Assembly: GCA_035236585.1 (NCBI GenBank)
Contig: CP141132.1
Span: forward strand, 19,505,945 to 19,569,944
Source: Warburgia ugandensis
Taxonomy: Eukaryota; Streptophyta; Magnoliopsida; Canellales; Canellaceae
DNA length: 64,000 bases
Direction of reading: 5' to 3'
The notes below the pieces were generated by a model. The model saw only the letters and a list, made by a program, of their open reading frames with translations, made no database searches and was not told where the DNA came from. The position numbers were made by a program, and so were the translations under genes. Every line of letters starts with the position of its first letter. The stretch's first letter is position 1. Shown piece after piece: positions 38,144 to 51,635 of this stretch.

Positions 38144-40740
38144 TGATGTGTCTTAAATAATACCCAAGTGCATAGCTGTATTGGAGTAGAGAATCGATAA
38201 ATACAACATGAACCCACAAAGACACTTTAATAAATAAAATTAATTAGAATTTAGGTCATCTTACTTTAACCTAGACAAACATTCAAGTGAAGGACATTTT
38301 ATAACTAAAAATAACGACAAGGAAAGTAAAGAAAGCAAAGATATAAAATAAGCTACATATTAAAAAGGAAACAACTACTAAAAAGGAAACATCTAAATTA
38401 AACTAAGCAATTAGAAATTAACCCTAAATCAGAAATCAAGTAATTAAGGAAACTAAGAAACTATCTAAATAAAGGAAGGAAATGAACCTAACTTTCTAAA
38501 AATGCAACTAACTATGAATTAAGGAAACTTTCAAAAATTACCACTAACTAAAAAAGGAAACATTTTAAAATTACAACTAAGGAAACCATCTAAAATTACA
38601 ACTAACTATGAATTAAGAAAACTGTGAACTACAACTAACTAGAAACTAAAGCAAGAAATGTAGTAACTAAGAAAAAGACAAGAAAAGAGAGCTCTTTCAC
38701 TAATAAGAAAATGAAAATTTTATGAGGATTTGTTACATAAGAAATTGAAAGAAAGCAAGGAAAGAAACAATGGTCCTTCAAATTCAGGCTTGAATTCTAC
38801 TATAGGGCCAACATGTTGCGTCACTCAATAGGAGCTTGTACACTTCTCTTCAACCAAAATATACTAAAATTATCACCAAACTTTTCTCATCTCCTGAACT
38901 GATGTGCCACAAACCAATAAATCCCATCCAATGATCCTTAGTGATCAAGTATTTATGCAACCAAGAAAATAGGAGCCTTAACACCTTTCTTAAACAATCA
39001 CCTTCTTACAAAGAAAGAAGAATGATGAAAAAGGAAGTAGAAAAAGTTACGGCACTTTTCCAAACCAAAAACTCTCAAAAGAAAGAGGGCAATTTGGAGG
39101 AGTTAGGTAAAGAGGGGTTAGAGGTTATTTATCTTTAGAATAGGCAATCCATAGAAGAGGCTTCCTACCTTAAACATGAAATAGAATAAAAAGAAAGCAA
39201 AGTAAAGACAGTGACCCTTGTTTTAGGACTCACCCATTCCTAGCCTTAGGAGATGAAGCAAGAAATAGCTACTTGACATATCTTTATCCTCCAATATGAA
39301 GCCCTTAGCTAGAAACCTAGGTGGCTTATAGATGGATTTGTATGTTTCCTCAACCTTGAGAAATTACAAAGTTTTCATATTTCTGAGACTACATTCCTTT
39401 TCTTTATTGCAGCTTCATAAAAATAAATTAAAAATAAAGAAAGAAGAATGAGGCATGAATGTTAACTTCCATGGATTATGCATGAAATCTAAAATTAGAA
39501 AGTGGGTGGGTGGAACATGGAAATAGAAAGTGTGTAAAATTAGAAAGTGAATGAATTAGAAACATAGTAAGAAGCTATGTGACTGAAGGGAACTGAGATA
39601 ATGATATATTATGAGATGGGAATGGAACACAAATGCAAACCTAGCATGGAAGGCTCCATGCATGTAATTAAGAACGTGTGTGGGTGTGTTTATAAAACGA
39701 AAGTGGAATGCTTACACTATATGCAACAAAGGTGCATGAATCTACAATGATATGCATGATTTTTTAAGTTAAGAATGAATTCTATACCTAAGAATCTAAT
39801 ATGCATGAAGTTAGTAAACTAATCCTAAAATGTAAATAAAGGAAAATAGAAAGTCAAACTTAGTCAAATATGGGTTCCTAAATTAGGAAAGTTCTAGATC
39901 TAAGAATCTACCATTCAACTACTTTCTAAAATCATTCTAACCTAATCATAAAACTTTCCTAAGGTGAACAAAAAGCAAAATGGGAAGTTTCTAAATAAAA
40001 AGTAGTAAATCAAAGATCTAAACATGGAATTCAAAATTAGAAACTATCATACTTATAAAATAGGAAACTACTTTAAAACATAGAAACCAAACATGATAAA
40101 TGGATATTTATACTACAAACTAGATCTATAAAGTAAAAGACAACTTAAGAAAACAAGTTTTACTCATAAAATTAACATGAATGCAACCTAAATGGGACGC
40201 TAAGATACCATGAATGAAACATAGAAAAAGACACATCCACTAGAAATTGGTGGAATGCATTGAAAACTCTACACCAATATGCATGCAAAACCTAATTGAA
40301 TGGAAAGGAAGCATAATATGCATATAAACTACTCTAAGAAGAAGGGTATTATTATGTCTACATGAACTACAACGTTAGTAAAGATGAGAAATTAACATGC
40401 CAAACTAAAGGAAAATAAAAAGTAACTATGCATGTAACCTAAGGAAGCATAAAGGATGATGCATGATCAATCTAATCAAAGAAAAAACCTAAATGAATGC
40501 ATTCAAGAAGAAGATGAATGGAAGAGATAGAAGATGGTAGAGAAAGAAGTTGAAACTTAGGTTGAGACCTACCTTTATCTTTAAAGAATTTGAACCATGA
40601 AAGCTTGAAGGGAGCTTGGGTGAGGGTGATCTTCCTCCCCCTATTTCTCCTAGTTTTGACCTTGAGCTCTAGGGAAAGCTGAAAGGTTCTTAAGCTATGC
40701 AAAGAACCTCTATTTATAGATCTTGAAGCTATGCAAAGCA
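38144..40740 (-). repeat. 3' LTR of the Athila-like element, U3 part deleted
   Basis: It shares with the 5' LTR the segments around 38660/45600, 38830/45720, 39160/46090, 39300/46220 and 40200/48060. It ends shortly upstream of the TATA box, whereas the 5' LTR continues 1.5 kb further. So the deletion that removed integrase also removed most of this LTR's U3. Confidence 0.7.
40711..40720 (-). promoter_or_regulatory. TATA box in the 3' LTR
   Basis: The minus strand reads AGATCTATAAATAGAGG, equivalent to the 5' LTR TATA. Confidence 0.5.
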
Positions 40741-40819
40741 TTAGGGACACATCTCCTAATGATTTGATCAGGGTAGTACTTAAATAAGTATGAACCATCC
40801 AAGACAAATTATGGTTGAC

Positions 40820-42250
40820 AACTCTCTCTGTAGTAGAGTAATTGAGTTGGGCATCATTTAGAGTCATAACGTCATAACAAATCACATGGGGAAGTTTAGC
40901 AATTCACTGCCCCAAAACAATGCTGATTGCATAGTCGAAAACTTCACACACAGTTTCAAATGGAGCATTCCAATTCAATGGTAATGTAATGGGTGATGAG
41001 GAGAGCTTGGCCTTAAAGCATTCAAAGGCTTTCCTGTAGTTCTCATCAAAGCTAAAAATTTCCTCCTTTGCTAGCAGATTGCATAGGAGCCTTAAAATTT
41101 TGCTAAAATCTTGGATAAATTGTCTATAAAATTTAGCATAGCCCAGGAACAAACAATTTTCCTTCACCGTCCTGAAAGGGGGAACATTGGAGATGAGGTC
41201 CACTTGGGCCTTGTCAACCTCTATGCCCTTCTGTAATATTACATGCCCTACCACTATGCCACTTTTTGCTACAAAATGACATTTTCCTATTTGGGTCAAG
41301 AACTCATCAATATTAGACCCAAATACTAAAAAATGACCTATAAAATCTTCAAGAAATCTCTCCACCATATCTGAGAAGACACTCATCATATACCATTGAA
41401 AAGTTCATTGTGCATTACATAGTCCAAAAGGCATGCATCTATAAGAGAAGGTTTTGAATGGAAAAGTGAAGGTAGTCATCTCTTGATCCTTCAATGCTAT
41501 GGGAATTTGGTTGTAGCTAGAATATCTATCTAAGAAGCAGTAATAATCATGACTGACTAACCATTTTAGTATTTGGTCTATGAGGGAAGAGGAAAGTGGT
41601 CATTCCTCATGACTGCATTCAGCTTTCAATAGTTGATACAATCTCTCCACTTGGTGGTCATACGAGTGGGGACTAATTCATTGTTCTCATTGAAAACTAC
41701 CATGACACCAAATTTCTTAGGGACAACCTAAACAGGACTGATCCATGCACTATTAGAGGTGAGATATATAATACCTACATATAATAGCTTAAGGATCTCC
41801 ACCCTAACTACCTCCTTCATATGAGGGTTTAGCTACCTTTGTGATTCCCTAGATGTTTTTTAAATGGACATGGTGCATGCAAATGGTTGGGTTAACTCCT
41901 TTTATGTTCAAGATGGACCATCTTACAACTTTCTTATGTTTTTGGAGTACATTAAGTATCTTTTCTTCCTATTCTTGATCTAGATCAGCAGCTATGATAA
42001 CAAGCAAGGTTTCAAAAGGACCTAAAAATTCATATTTTAAACTTTTTAGCAAAGATTTTAAGTCTAATGTGGATGTTTCCTCAAGTAGGTCTTGAGTAGT
42101 GGAAGGTGGTATTAAGGGCTCTCCTTTTGGTCTCCATTTAGGAGAGTTCACTATAGCTATAGCTTCAATGGTTCTATTTCCTCCATGGTACTGGCTCAAT
42201 TATTCTCAAAGGATGAAAGGAAAGTGGCATGAACTATACTTTCTACAACA
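40820..42250 (-). pseudogene. Athila-like reverse transcriptase and partial RNase H
   Basis: On the minus strand an N-terminal linker lies at 42199-41969. The palm block reads CFLDRYSSYNQIPIA and MPFGLCNAQ, and the C-terminal part (41389-40904) contains KCHFVAKSGIVVGH, LGYAKFYRQFI and VFDYAISIVLGQ. RNase H starts with TLNDAQLNYSTTER and then stops. The catalytic motif normally reading FMDDF reads FIGHF here, so both active-site aspartates are lost. About 10 residues before KCHF are deleted. Further stops lie near 41390 and 41750-41830. Confidence 0.75.
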
Positions 42251-42251
42251 T

Positions 42252-42645
42252 TCACACAAAAGAATCTTCAAAGTCCATCTTTTGTGTAGCATTAAAAATG
42301 TTGAACTCAAGTTTCATATTGTCGAATGATAGTTTTATAACACCATTCCTATACTTGATTATTGGATTGGATGTGGCAAAAAATGGACAACCCAAGATGA
42401 TAAGGAGTTTAGCATCTAGATTAGCTACAAGTATTGTGTCTAAGACTAAAAAGTCCACTAAAAAGTGTAATTGGTCTACCTGTATTAAGACATCTTCTAC
42501 TACTCCTCTAAGAATTTTGACAAATCAGTCTACTAAGAGTAGGGTAGTAGTAGTAGTGTGTTTCAACTCACCAAAACCTAGTTACTCATAGACTGAGTAT
42601 GGTAACAAGTTAGAACTAGCCCCTAAATCTAAGTTCACCAATAAC
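42252..42645 (-). pseudogene. Athila-like aspartic protease
   Basis: On the minus strand NLDLGASSNLLPYSVYE (42644-42594) gives the active-site DLGAS. VDFLVLDT, IILGCPFFA and IKLSFDNMKLEFNIF follow to 42252. The order is that of Athila proteases (DLGAS, FVVLD, ILGRPFLAT, NMTLELNIF). One stop occurs near 42515. Confidence 0.75.
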
Positions 42646-43335
42646 ACATGAGAATACAGGGCATCCAGGATCTTTTGTGTTTTGGAGGGTTTTGGTGTTT
42701 CAGACCAGAACTATCATGATCAACGACAAAAGGCCTTTCTATGCAAATTAGGTTGATGCTTTCATGTACACACTTCCTTTAAGAATTTATCATAAGGAGT
42801 GAATCTTTAATAGAGCTAAGTAATGGAATTTTGATAATGACTTTTATATGTTCATTATGACATTGTAATTATTCCCCTTCTTAGTTGTATTTAGTCTCTA
42901 AGGGAAGGGAGCCTTTAGAACTTTAGGTGCATCATGAAGGGATACTTGTGAAGAGAATGTAGTTTATACTTTTTCTTGCCTTTCTACTATTGGGTTGGCT
43001 TTATCTTTCTCCTCATGTTGTGGGGTTGATCAAGCCTGGCCTACTAAATTATCTACTTGTGTTCCACTTTTAAGGGTTTTGATGGCTTTAACTTAATCAA
43101 ATGGTGCAAAACTAATCTCATACTAGCCCTTGGGATTTGGTACTAGCTGATCAGGAAACTTTTCCTTTTCCCTCTGTTGGAAAGCAACAGATAGCAAGCC
43201 TTTAATATTTAGATTATGCAATAGATTGTGAGTTGGCTTGCAGGATCTATTTGTATCATTTTGAAATTGCATAGCTCCTTGCACGAGCATATTCAGAGTT
43301 TACTCCAATGATTGTTTCCTTTGTTGGGGTGGAAA
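42646..43335 (-). other. Athila-like gag-protease spacer
   Basis: Homologous in place to the variable spacer of Athila elements. No conserved motif was recognised and many stops are present. Confidence 0.4.
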
Positions 43336-44430
43336 CTATGGAGGTGGTTGTTGTTGCTGAAACATGTTGTTCTTAAGAAGAGGTTGTTGAGGGGGATTCC
43401 CTGATGGACCCCCTGGGTGATTATTCTTTGACCAAGAAAATTTGTAATGATTAGCCCATCCAAGGTTGTAGGTCTCAGAATAAGGGTTATTGGTATTGCT
43501 AAGTTGGAGATATGTATTCACAACATTTGCCTACACTAAAAGGAAATTGAGGAAACCAAAGCTTGATGGTTATGATGGAGAACAGTTGTATGGATTAGAA
43601 CAAATTGAACATACCTCATATTGTGGCTGCAAAAGAGATCCATTCATCACAAAGGCATATAACCATTGAGAAAGATCATATATTTTGTTTGCCTTCTAGG
43701 TCAACATGTCTATTTTACTATAAAGATTAGGAGTGACCCCTATTTCATAGATATTGCCTTTCTTTCATGGTTGTGAATTTCTTTCCATTTGGACAGAATA
43801 ATCTCATTGCCTGGATTTATCACCAAGTGTTTCCAAGAAATTCCAAGCTTCCACATCTCTTTTAGTCATGAAAGTCCCTCCACTGTGACACCTATCATAT
43901 GTCAATTATGTGGTGTTAGACCTTCATAAAAATACTGAAACTACTACAACTTTTCTAATCCTTTGTGGGAACATTTCAGAAGTAATGCCTTCCACTGTTC
44001 CCAGCATTCATAGATATGCTCTCCCTTTTTCTATTGAAAATTTATGATTTCACTCCTGAGGGCATTGGTTTTATGGACCAAGAAAAACTTATTGAAGAAT
44101 TTTCTAAATAGTTAATCCCATGTGGTGATGGACCCTACCTCTAAAGATTTTAGCCATGCCTTAGCTTTATCCTTTAGAGAAAGTGGAACTAGCCTCAACC
44201 TAATATAGTCATTTGAAAAGTTGTGGAAATTAAACATAGAACAAATATTAAGAAATTCCTTGACATAGTGATATGGCTCCTCTTCATCTAACACGTAAAA
44301 ATTTGAAAGGAGTTGAATAACTCCTAGTTTTAACTCAAAATGGTCTGCAATAATTGCAGGTAAGGCTATGCATGAGGGAGAGTTGAATTGAACCAGTGTA
44401 GAATAATCTTTCAACGACTTCACTTCTACT
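43336..44430 (-). pseudogene. Athila-like gag
   Basis: The N-terminal half is open at 44423-44112: LKDYSTLVQFNSPSC, HFELKLGVIQLL, FLNICSMFNFHNFSNDYIRL and LKDKAKAWLKSLEVGSITTW. The middle follows with stops (CWEQWKALLLKCSH near 44000, YFYEGLTPHN near 43940). The tail at 43521-43336 is glutamine- and proline-rich with NPYSETYNLGWANHYKFSW, as in Athila gag. Particle assembly is the family role; this copy is broken. Confidence 0.75.
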
Positions 44431-45156
44431 ACTTAGGCCATTTCTACAACAAGGACTTCCTGATCTTCTAGACTCCTTTGGCTTTGCCTCATAGATCATT
44501 TGATCTTTGTATCTAAAGGTATTAGATGAGGATTAATTGATCGATGACTCTGCATACACCAAGAGATGGTGTATTTCTATACAACCAAACCTAAGTTGTT
44601 ATATACAATGAAAGACAAAAAAAAAAATTCTACGTAGTGTAGGGGAGACCTAAACTAGATAATGCAACCTAAATGTAGAAATAAAAAAGTAAACAAGAAC
44701 AACAATTATTCCTAACCCTAAGCAAAAATCTGAAATGTTTGTTTTCTTAAATTTCTTTATACGAGAAGCTTTTAAATTATTTATAACTAGGTGGGTCCTC
44801 TGCACTTTTAGATTAACCCTACTACTTACCAATTAGATCTTAACCTTAACCAAACACTTCACACCCTCCTTATTTAGTCGTAGTTGTTTTGAGTAATAGA
44901 ATGTGCTAGCAGAGCTAGTCATTTAAATACCAATGTAGTTGATTAGATAGGACTGGCAATAGGCTATTTCCTTCCAAGAGGGTCTCATGAGCTTGAATGG
45001 CTACTAAGGTCTTTCTAGATTGATTTTAAATTAAAATGAAAGGCTAAGGTTGCAGGTAAGGTGATGATTAAATTAGGTGGGCCAAGGTGTCGAGCATTCC
45101 CACGTGGTTTGATCAATATATAAGCATCTTAAAGTAATAAATATGTCCTATTTAAA
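44431..45156 (-). other. Athila-like leader of the minus-strand element
   Basis: The reverse complement matches the leaders at 18590-18800 and 31640-31800. The primer-binding site expected near the LTR edge is not visible; the edge has been altered and a SINE fragment lies there. Confidence 0.55.
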
Positions 45157-45249
45157 TGTAAGGTAAGGCTACATACTATAGACCCTTGTGGTCCACTCCT
45201 TCCCTAAACCCCGCATAGGCAGGAGCTTGGGGCACTGGGGCTGCCCTTT
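45157..45249 (+). mobile_element. Au-type SINE, 3' fragment
   Basis: It carries the 3' half of the SINE at 60688-60864: GTAAGGTAAGGCT, then GACCCTTGTGGTCC, then GCAGGAGCTTGGGGCACTGG and GGCTGCCCTTT. The tRNA-related half with the A and B boxes is missing, as for a 5'-truncated insertion. The target duplication cannot be judged. Confidence 0.8.
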
Positions 45250-46214
45250 ATTTATGTAAAGAAAGCTATAAATCTAATGCAGACCTAGAATTCAATGAGT
45301 AAGAAAATGCTTCATACACGCTCTATGCTACCAATCAAATGCAACTAAATTAACAATGCAACCTACTCTAGGAAACTAGAAAGTAAATCTAAATTAGAAA
45401 GCACTCAATTAAAGAAACAAGAAAACTATCTAAATAAAGCAAGGAAATAAAACAAGACATTCTAAAACTACAAGTAACTAAAAATTAAGGAACTTTCTAA
45501 AACTACCACTAACTAGAAAAGGAAACTTTCTAAAATTACAACTAAGGAAACTATTTAAAATTAAAACTAAATAAAAATTACAAAAAGAAATAAACTAACT
45601 AAGAAAATAAAAGAAAAGAGAGCTCTTTCATTAATAAGAAAATCAAACAATTACAAGGATTTGTTACATAAGAAATGGAAAGAAAAGCAAATAAAGGTCC
45701 TTCAAACTCGGGCTCAAATTCTATTGTAGAGCTCACATGTTGTGTTACTCAACAAGAGCATGTCTAACTCTCTTCAACCCAAAATACACTAAAGTTGAGA
45801 CCAAGCTTTTCTCATATCCTTAACTTAACATGCTACAAAATAGCAAATCCCATCAAATGGTCCTTAGGAATAAAGTATTGATGCAACCAAGAAAAGAGGA
45901 GCCTTAACACCTTTCCTAAATAATCACCACCCCAAAAAGAAAGAAGTACGATGAAATAAGAAGTAGAAAAAGTTACAATATTTTTGACAAGCCTGAAACT
46001 CTTAAAAGAAAGAGGGCAACCTTGAGGAATTTAGATAAAGAAGGGATTAGGGCTCCTTCATTTTTAAAACAAGGTATCCATAGAAGAGGCTTCCTGCCTT
46101 AAACATGAAATAGAAGAAAAAGAAAGCAAAGTGGAGATAGTGACCCTTGTTTTAGGACTCACCCATTCCTAGCCTTAGGAGATGAAGCAAGAAATAGATA
46201 CATGGTATATCCCT

Positions 46215-48250
46215 ACCCTCCAACACGAAGACCTTAGCTGGGAACCTAGGTGGTTTATGAATGAATTTGAATGTTTCCCCAACCTTACTTAAGAAATTAG
46301 AAAGTGTCTATATTTCTAAGAATCCTTTCCTTTTCCTTAGTCCAACTCCATGAAAATAAATTAGAAAGAGAAAAAGAAAAAGAAAAGGAAAAAGAATAAT
46401 GAAGCATGAATGCTAACTAACATTGATTATGCATGAAATCTAAAATTAGAAAGTGGATGCATGAAACATGGAATAAGAAGGTGCATGTAACTAGAAAATG
46501 GATATATAATAAAACATGAAAATAATATGTGAGTGAAGGAAGGTAAGAAGGGAAGATGAAAGAATGTGAGATGCTTGCAAATCTAGCATGGGAGGGTCCA
46601 TGCGAGCAAATTAGAAAGTGTGTGTGCATGTGAATCTAAAATAGGAAAGTAATGACAATTACAACTAAATGCATGATATTATGATTCTATACATGAAATT
46701 TTAATTTAGGCATGCTTTATAAATCTAAGAAGCTTATATGCATGATGTTTCTAAACTAGTCCTAGAAAGTCAAACATGGTCAAACATAGGTTTCTAAATT
46801 GCGAAAGTGCTACTTCTAAGCAAGGAAAGAGCTAGATCTAAGCATTGTCCATGCAACTACTTTCTAAAATTGACCTAAACTAATCCCAAAACATGCCTAA
46901 GATGAAAGGAAAATAAATTGGAAAGTTGTTAAAACTAAAAGGCAAGAAAATCTAAGATCTAACATGGAATCCAAAATTACAAACTATCCTACTTCTAAAA
47001 TAGGGAAGTGCTTAAAACATGAAAATAAAGAAGCTAAATGGAAAGATATATTACAAACTAGATCTATAAAGTAAAATACAACCTAAGGCAACAATTTTTT
47101 CTCCTAAAACTAGCATGAATGTAATCCAAAGCAACTACAAAATATGCCATGTCTGTAATCTAGAAAAAGATAGGAACCTAGGTGGCTTATGGATGGATTT
47201 GCATCCTTTCTCAAGCTTAAGAAATTAGAAAGTTTCCATTATTTCTAAGAATCCTTTCCTTTTCCTTGATCCAACAACATAAAAAAAAAAAATAAGAAGA
47301 AGAAAGATACAAAGAAGAATGATACATGAATGCAAACTAATATGGATTATGCATCAAATCTAAAATTAGAAAGTGGGTGGGTGGAACATGGTAATAGAAA
47401 GTGTGTGAAATTATAAATGGTAAGAAGGTGTGTGAGTGAAAGAAAGTGAGATAATGATAGAAGATGAGATGAAAATGAAAACTGAATGCAAACCTAATTG
47501 AAGGCTTCATGTATGCAACTAAGAAAGTGTGTGGGTGTATTTATATAAGGAAAGTGGAATGCTTACACTATATGCAACTAACATGCATGAATCTACAATG
47601 ATATGCATGAATTTCTAAGTTAAGAATGAATTCTATATCTAAGAATCTAATATGCATGAAGAATCTAAACTAATCCTAGAAAGTAAGCAAAGAAAAATTG
47701 AAAGTCAAACTAAGTCAAACATGGGTTTTTAAATTAGGAAACTGCTAATTCTAAACTAGGATAGTGATAGTGATAGTGATAGATATAAGAGTCTACCATG
47801 CAACTACTTTCTAAAAAAGTTCTAAACCAATCTTAATTTCCTAAAATGACTGGACAACAAAATGGGAAGTTTCTAAAACTAAAAAGCATTGAATCTAAGA
47901 TCTAAACATGGAATTCAAAATTGCAAACTACAGACTTCAAAAATAGGAAAGTGCTCAAAAACATAGAAACTAAACATGCTAAATGAAAATTTATACTATA
48001 AACTAGAGCTACAAAGTGAAAGACAACCTAAGGAAACAAGTTTTACTCCTAAAAATAACATGATGCTGGGATGCCATGGATGTATCTTAGAAAACGATGC
48101 ATCCACTAAAAAATGGTGGAATGTGATGAAAACACTATATCTATATGCAAGCAAACTAATTGAATGGAAAGGAAACATAATATGTGTATAAACTACAGTA
48201 AAGATGAGAAAATAACATCCAAAACTAAAGGAAACTACAAAGTAACTATG
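46215..48250 (-). repeat. Tandem duplication of about 0.95-1.1 kb inside the 5' LTR
   Basis: Units at 46215-47165 and 47166-48250 both run from AACCTAGGTGG through AATCCTTTCCTTTTCCTT and ATTATGCAT to the AGATCTA segment. The 3' LTR has one copy (39325-40450), so the duplication arose after insertion or in one LTR only. Confidence 0.7.
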
Positions 48251-48550
48251 CATGTAATCTAAGGAAGTATGAAGAATGATGCATGATCAATCTAATCTAA
48301 GAAAAACCTAAATAAAAGCATTCTAGAAGAAGGTGAATGGAAAGGATAAAAGATGGTAGAGAAAGAAAATGAAAATAAGAAAGAAAGAAATCGAAACTTA
48401 GGTTGAGACCCTACCTTTATCTTTAAAGGATTTGAACCATTAAAGCTTGAAGGAAGCTTGAGTGAGGGTGATCTTCCTCCCTCTATTTTTCCTAGCTATA
48501 GCCTTGAGCTCTAGGGAAAGTTGAAAGATCCTTAAGCTATGCCAAGCACC

Positions 48551-48560
48551 TCTATTTATA
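48551..48560 (-). promoter_or_regulatory. TATA box of the 5' LTR
   Basis: The minus strand reads TATAAATAGAGGTGC, in the same context as at 40711-40720. Confidence 0.5.
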
Positions 48561-48918
48561 GATTTCTAGCTCAAGGGTTGAGATCAAGCCACCTAAGTTG
48601 ATTTTAATTTAATGACTATATGGGGGGTGTGGAATTAAAATAGGATATGAGAGATGAGATAGAAAGGGAATAAGATGGGAGGGAAAAGAAATAAGAAGAG
48701 GAAAGTCTTAAGGATGAAGGAATGAATGAAGAAAAAAAGAATTAGAAAGGAAGACTAAATAGATAAGTTAAGAGGGACAGGAGGGGTGTAACCAAATAAG
48801 AAAGTGGCTATTGGAGGGAGGGAGGCATGATTTTCATTATAGGAAAGTGCGAGGGGGAGGGGGTTGTTGGTAAGGGAGACAATAAAAAAGAAAAAGAATG
48901 GAGAGATAAGGAATAAGT

Positions 48919-49118
48919 AGGAAACAGAATTGGTGGGAGGAAAAGTGAAAGAAATGAAAATTTGGTGGAAAAATCTACGGTTTTTTATAATTAAATGTCC
49001 TAAGGAGGGTGGGGCAAGAGGAAACAAAATTGGTGGGAGGAAAAGTGAAAGAAATGAAAATTTGGTGGAAAAATCCACGGTTTTTTATAATTAAATGTCC
49101 TAAGGAGGGTGGGGCAAG
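48919..49118 (+). repeat. 100-bp tandem duplication next to the (TG)n array
   Basis: Two almost identical units begin AGGAAACAGAATTGGTGGG and AGGAAACAAAATTGGTGGG exactly 100 bp apart. Near identity implies a recent event. Confidence 0.92.
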
Positions 49119-49126
49119 AAATCAAT

Positions 49127-49292
<166 letters not shown>

Positions 49293-50119
49293 AGAAACCA
49301 TAAGATGTATGGACACTTGAATGAGAATGTATGGTTGAGATCTTCCTTTCTTAAAGTTTTGGTTTGACATTTCAATAGAGAAAATGTAGCTAGGGTTTCC
49401 TAATTTACTTCATTTTAATCTTAGCCCTTATATCAATCTTGCCTTTGCTTAGATAGATGGGATTACTTTATGGCATGTAAATCTTCTTTAAACTTCATCT
49501 TCTCTCCACTAATGGATTAGATTGTCCTAAGATGAATGGTCTTGATTCCTTAGAGATCTTCACATGCTTCATGTGGACCAAGTGTTCTTCAATATCTTGT
49601 ATGGATAAGGCTTCCAATCATTGGTTGATTCTTTTCCCTTTGGTTGAGTAGAAAAGAGAAAATAAGAAAAAGATTTCATGTGGGCCCCATTCTTTCTTTT
49701 TCTTCTGAGAAGCTTTCATTGTACTTGATTCCATTGTATGTGACTTGATCTTCTTTCAAAAGCCTCTTAAGGTAGTAGAAAGTATGCATTTGTGCTTGAA
49801 TTGAAATTTTGGCACCTTTTCACCCTTATTTGAATATGAATATAGTACATAGTGTTTCTATCTATTCTAACTTTGATAATATCACCCAGTGATCATGTTG
49901 AACATCAAGGACTTCATTTATGGTATGTGTGACCCATCATGTAGCATGGAATGTAAATTTTCTCTTTTAAGGGTAAAATTGGTATTTTTTTGCTATTGTT
50001 TTCATTCATACCATGGACTGGAAAACAATAGAATTAACCCTAATTAGTAATAATTAAGTGATTTCTAGGAATAAAACATTCTAAATATAAGGATATATGT
50101 AATATTTCTATACCCATCA

Positions 50120-51635
50120 GTACTAACTTAACCTAAGATGATAATAAAATAAAATAAGAAATCAAAACTTCTATCTCTACTCATAGAGTACAAAGATATC
50201 TTTACCTGGTCCTATGAGGATATGCTTGGAATCAATACAGATATTGGTGCAATTGAGATTGCTAAGTTCCCTGATGCTACACCCAATTAACAAAAAGCTC
50301 AAAGAATGAGAAAAGAATTTGAGGAATCGATCAAGGAAGAAGTTCAAAGATAATTAAAAGTAGGATATATATAGAAGGTGTTCACTATCTAGAATGGTTG
50401 GCCAACATTGTTCATATCACAAAGAAAGATGGATGAATTCGAGTTAATGTTGGCTTCCCATATTTAAATAAAGCTAGCCTCAAAGATAGTCTTCACTTCT
50501 TCACATAGAAATCTTGGTTGATCACATAGCTAGACATGCATTCCTATCCTTCATAAATAGCTTCACGGGACATAATTCGATCAAGACGAAAACAAAACAT
50601 AAGGCTAAGACATTATTTCTCGCTCTATGGGGAACCTGTTATTACAAAGCGATACCTCTTAGCCTTAAAAATGTTTTAGGCACCTATACTTAAGGAAGTA
50701 GAAGTATAGGTTGAATACATGATTATTAAGTTGCCTACACAAGAAGGATATGTACCAACTTTGAAGAAATTCTTTGACAAATTGCACCAATTCTATTGAA
50801 ATTGAATTCGAACAAATGTGCCTTTAGAGTCATGTTTGGTAAATTATTAGGGCTCATGATCACTTAAAGATGCATCAAAGTTGTTCCTTATAAGATCAAA
50901 GCCATTCAACAAATGTCTCTACTCAAGACTAGGAAATAAATGTGAGGCTTAGTTAGGATTATCCCACATCCAAGAAAAATAAACATCCTAAGACTCAACT
51001 CATTGCTTGGAGTTTTCCCCGCACCTAGTTGGAGAAAACTAAACACAAATTCCATAAGCACATCTTATATGCATGAATTCTTGCATCTATAAGTCCTCAA
51101 TCTTCAGCAAGGCAACCTCCTCGCAAAGGAGATGCTCATTTAGACCCAATTACTCTCACCCTGTCGAGGCCCAAGTAGACATGTCTAATACGTAAGCATA
51201 CTCATCTCCCAACCCACCACCACTTATGAACCCATCATCAAGATCTTAAAAAAGAATACCTTTTGGACTTGGAATCATAAGTACCAGAAAACCTTTGAAA
51301 CCATTAAATATTATCATTGCTCTCCATCAATCCACATGCGTCCAATCCTAGAGAAAATGGGCATTGTCTAGAAGAGAAGTAAAGTGGTTGCTCTTTTTGT
51401 GGAAGTTTGAACTCAAGTTTGTCTCCTGTAAGTTCATCAAATGCGGAGCCATTTCCAACCACCTAACCTAACATCCCATAATTGACTATTCCCATCTTTT
51501 TAAGAAACTTCTTGATCAAGAAATCCTTAAAGTGAAAAATCCATACTACCATTACCTAAAAAACTCCACTAAAAACTCTTATATAGAAAAGTAACCAACA
51601 ACCTACCCAATTAGCATCCACCCCTTCCTTTCTAA
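50120..51635 (+). pseudogene. Tat-like reverse transcriptase remnant
   Basis: Blocks read DVFTW-like and YEDMLGI (50190-50230), RKEFEESIKEEVQ (50308-50350), GWPTLFISQRKMDE and a LNKASLKD segment (50466-50490). Downstream are LWGTCYYKAIPLSLKNV (50618-50670), NSNKCAFRVMFGKLLGL (50810-50860) and TYEPIIKILKK with FWTWNHKYQKTFETIKYY (51222-51315). These are the RT landmarks of Tat-clade Ty3/gypsy elements. The stretch that should hold the YxDD motif is lost. Stops are frequent. From 51320 to 51635 only weak coding traces remain. Confidence 0.65.
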
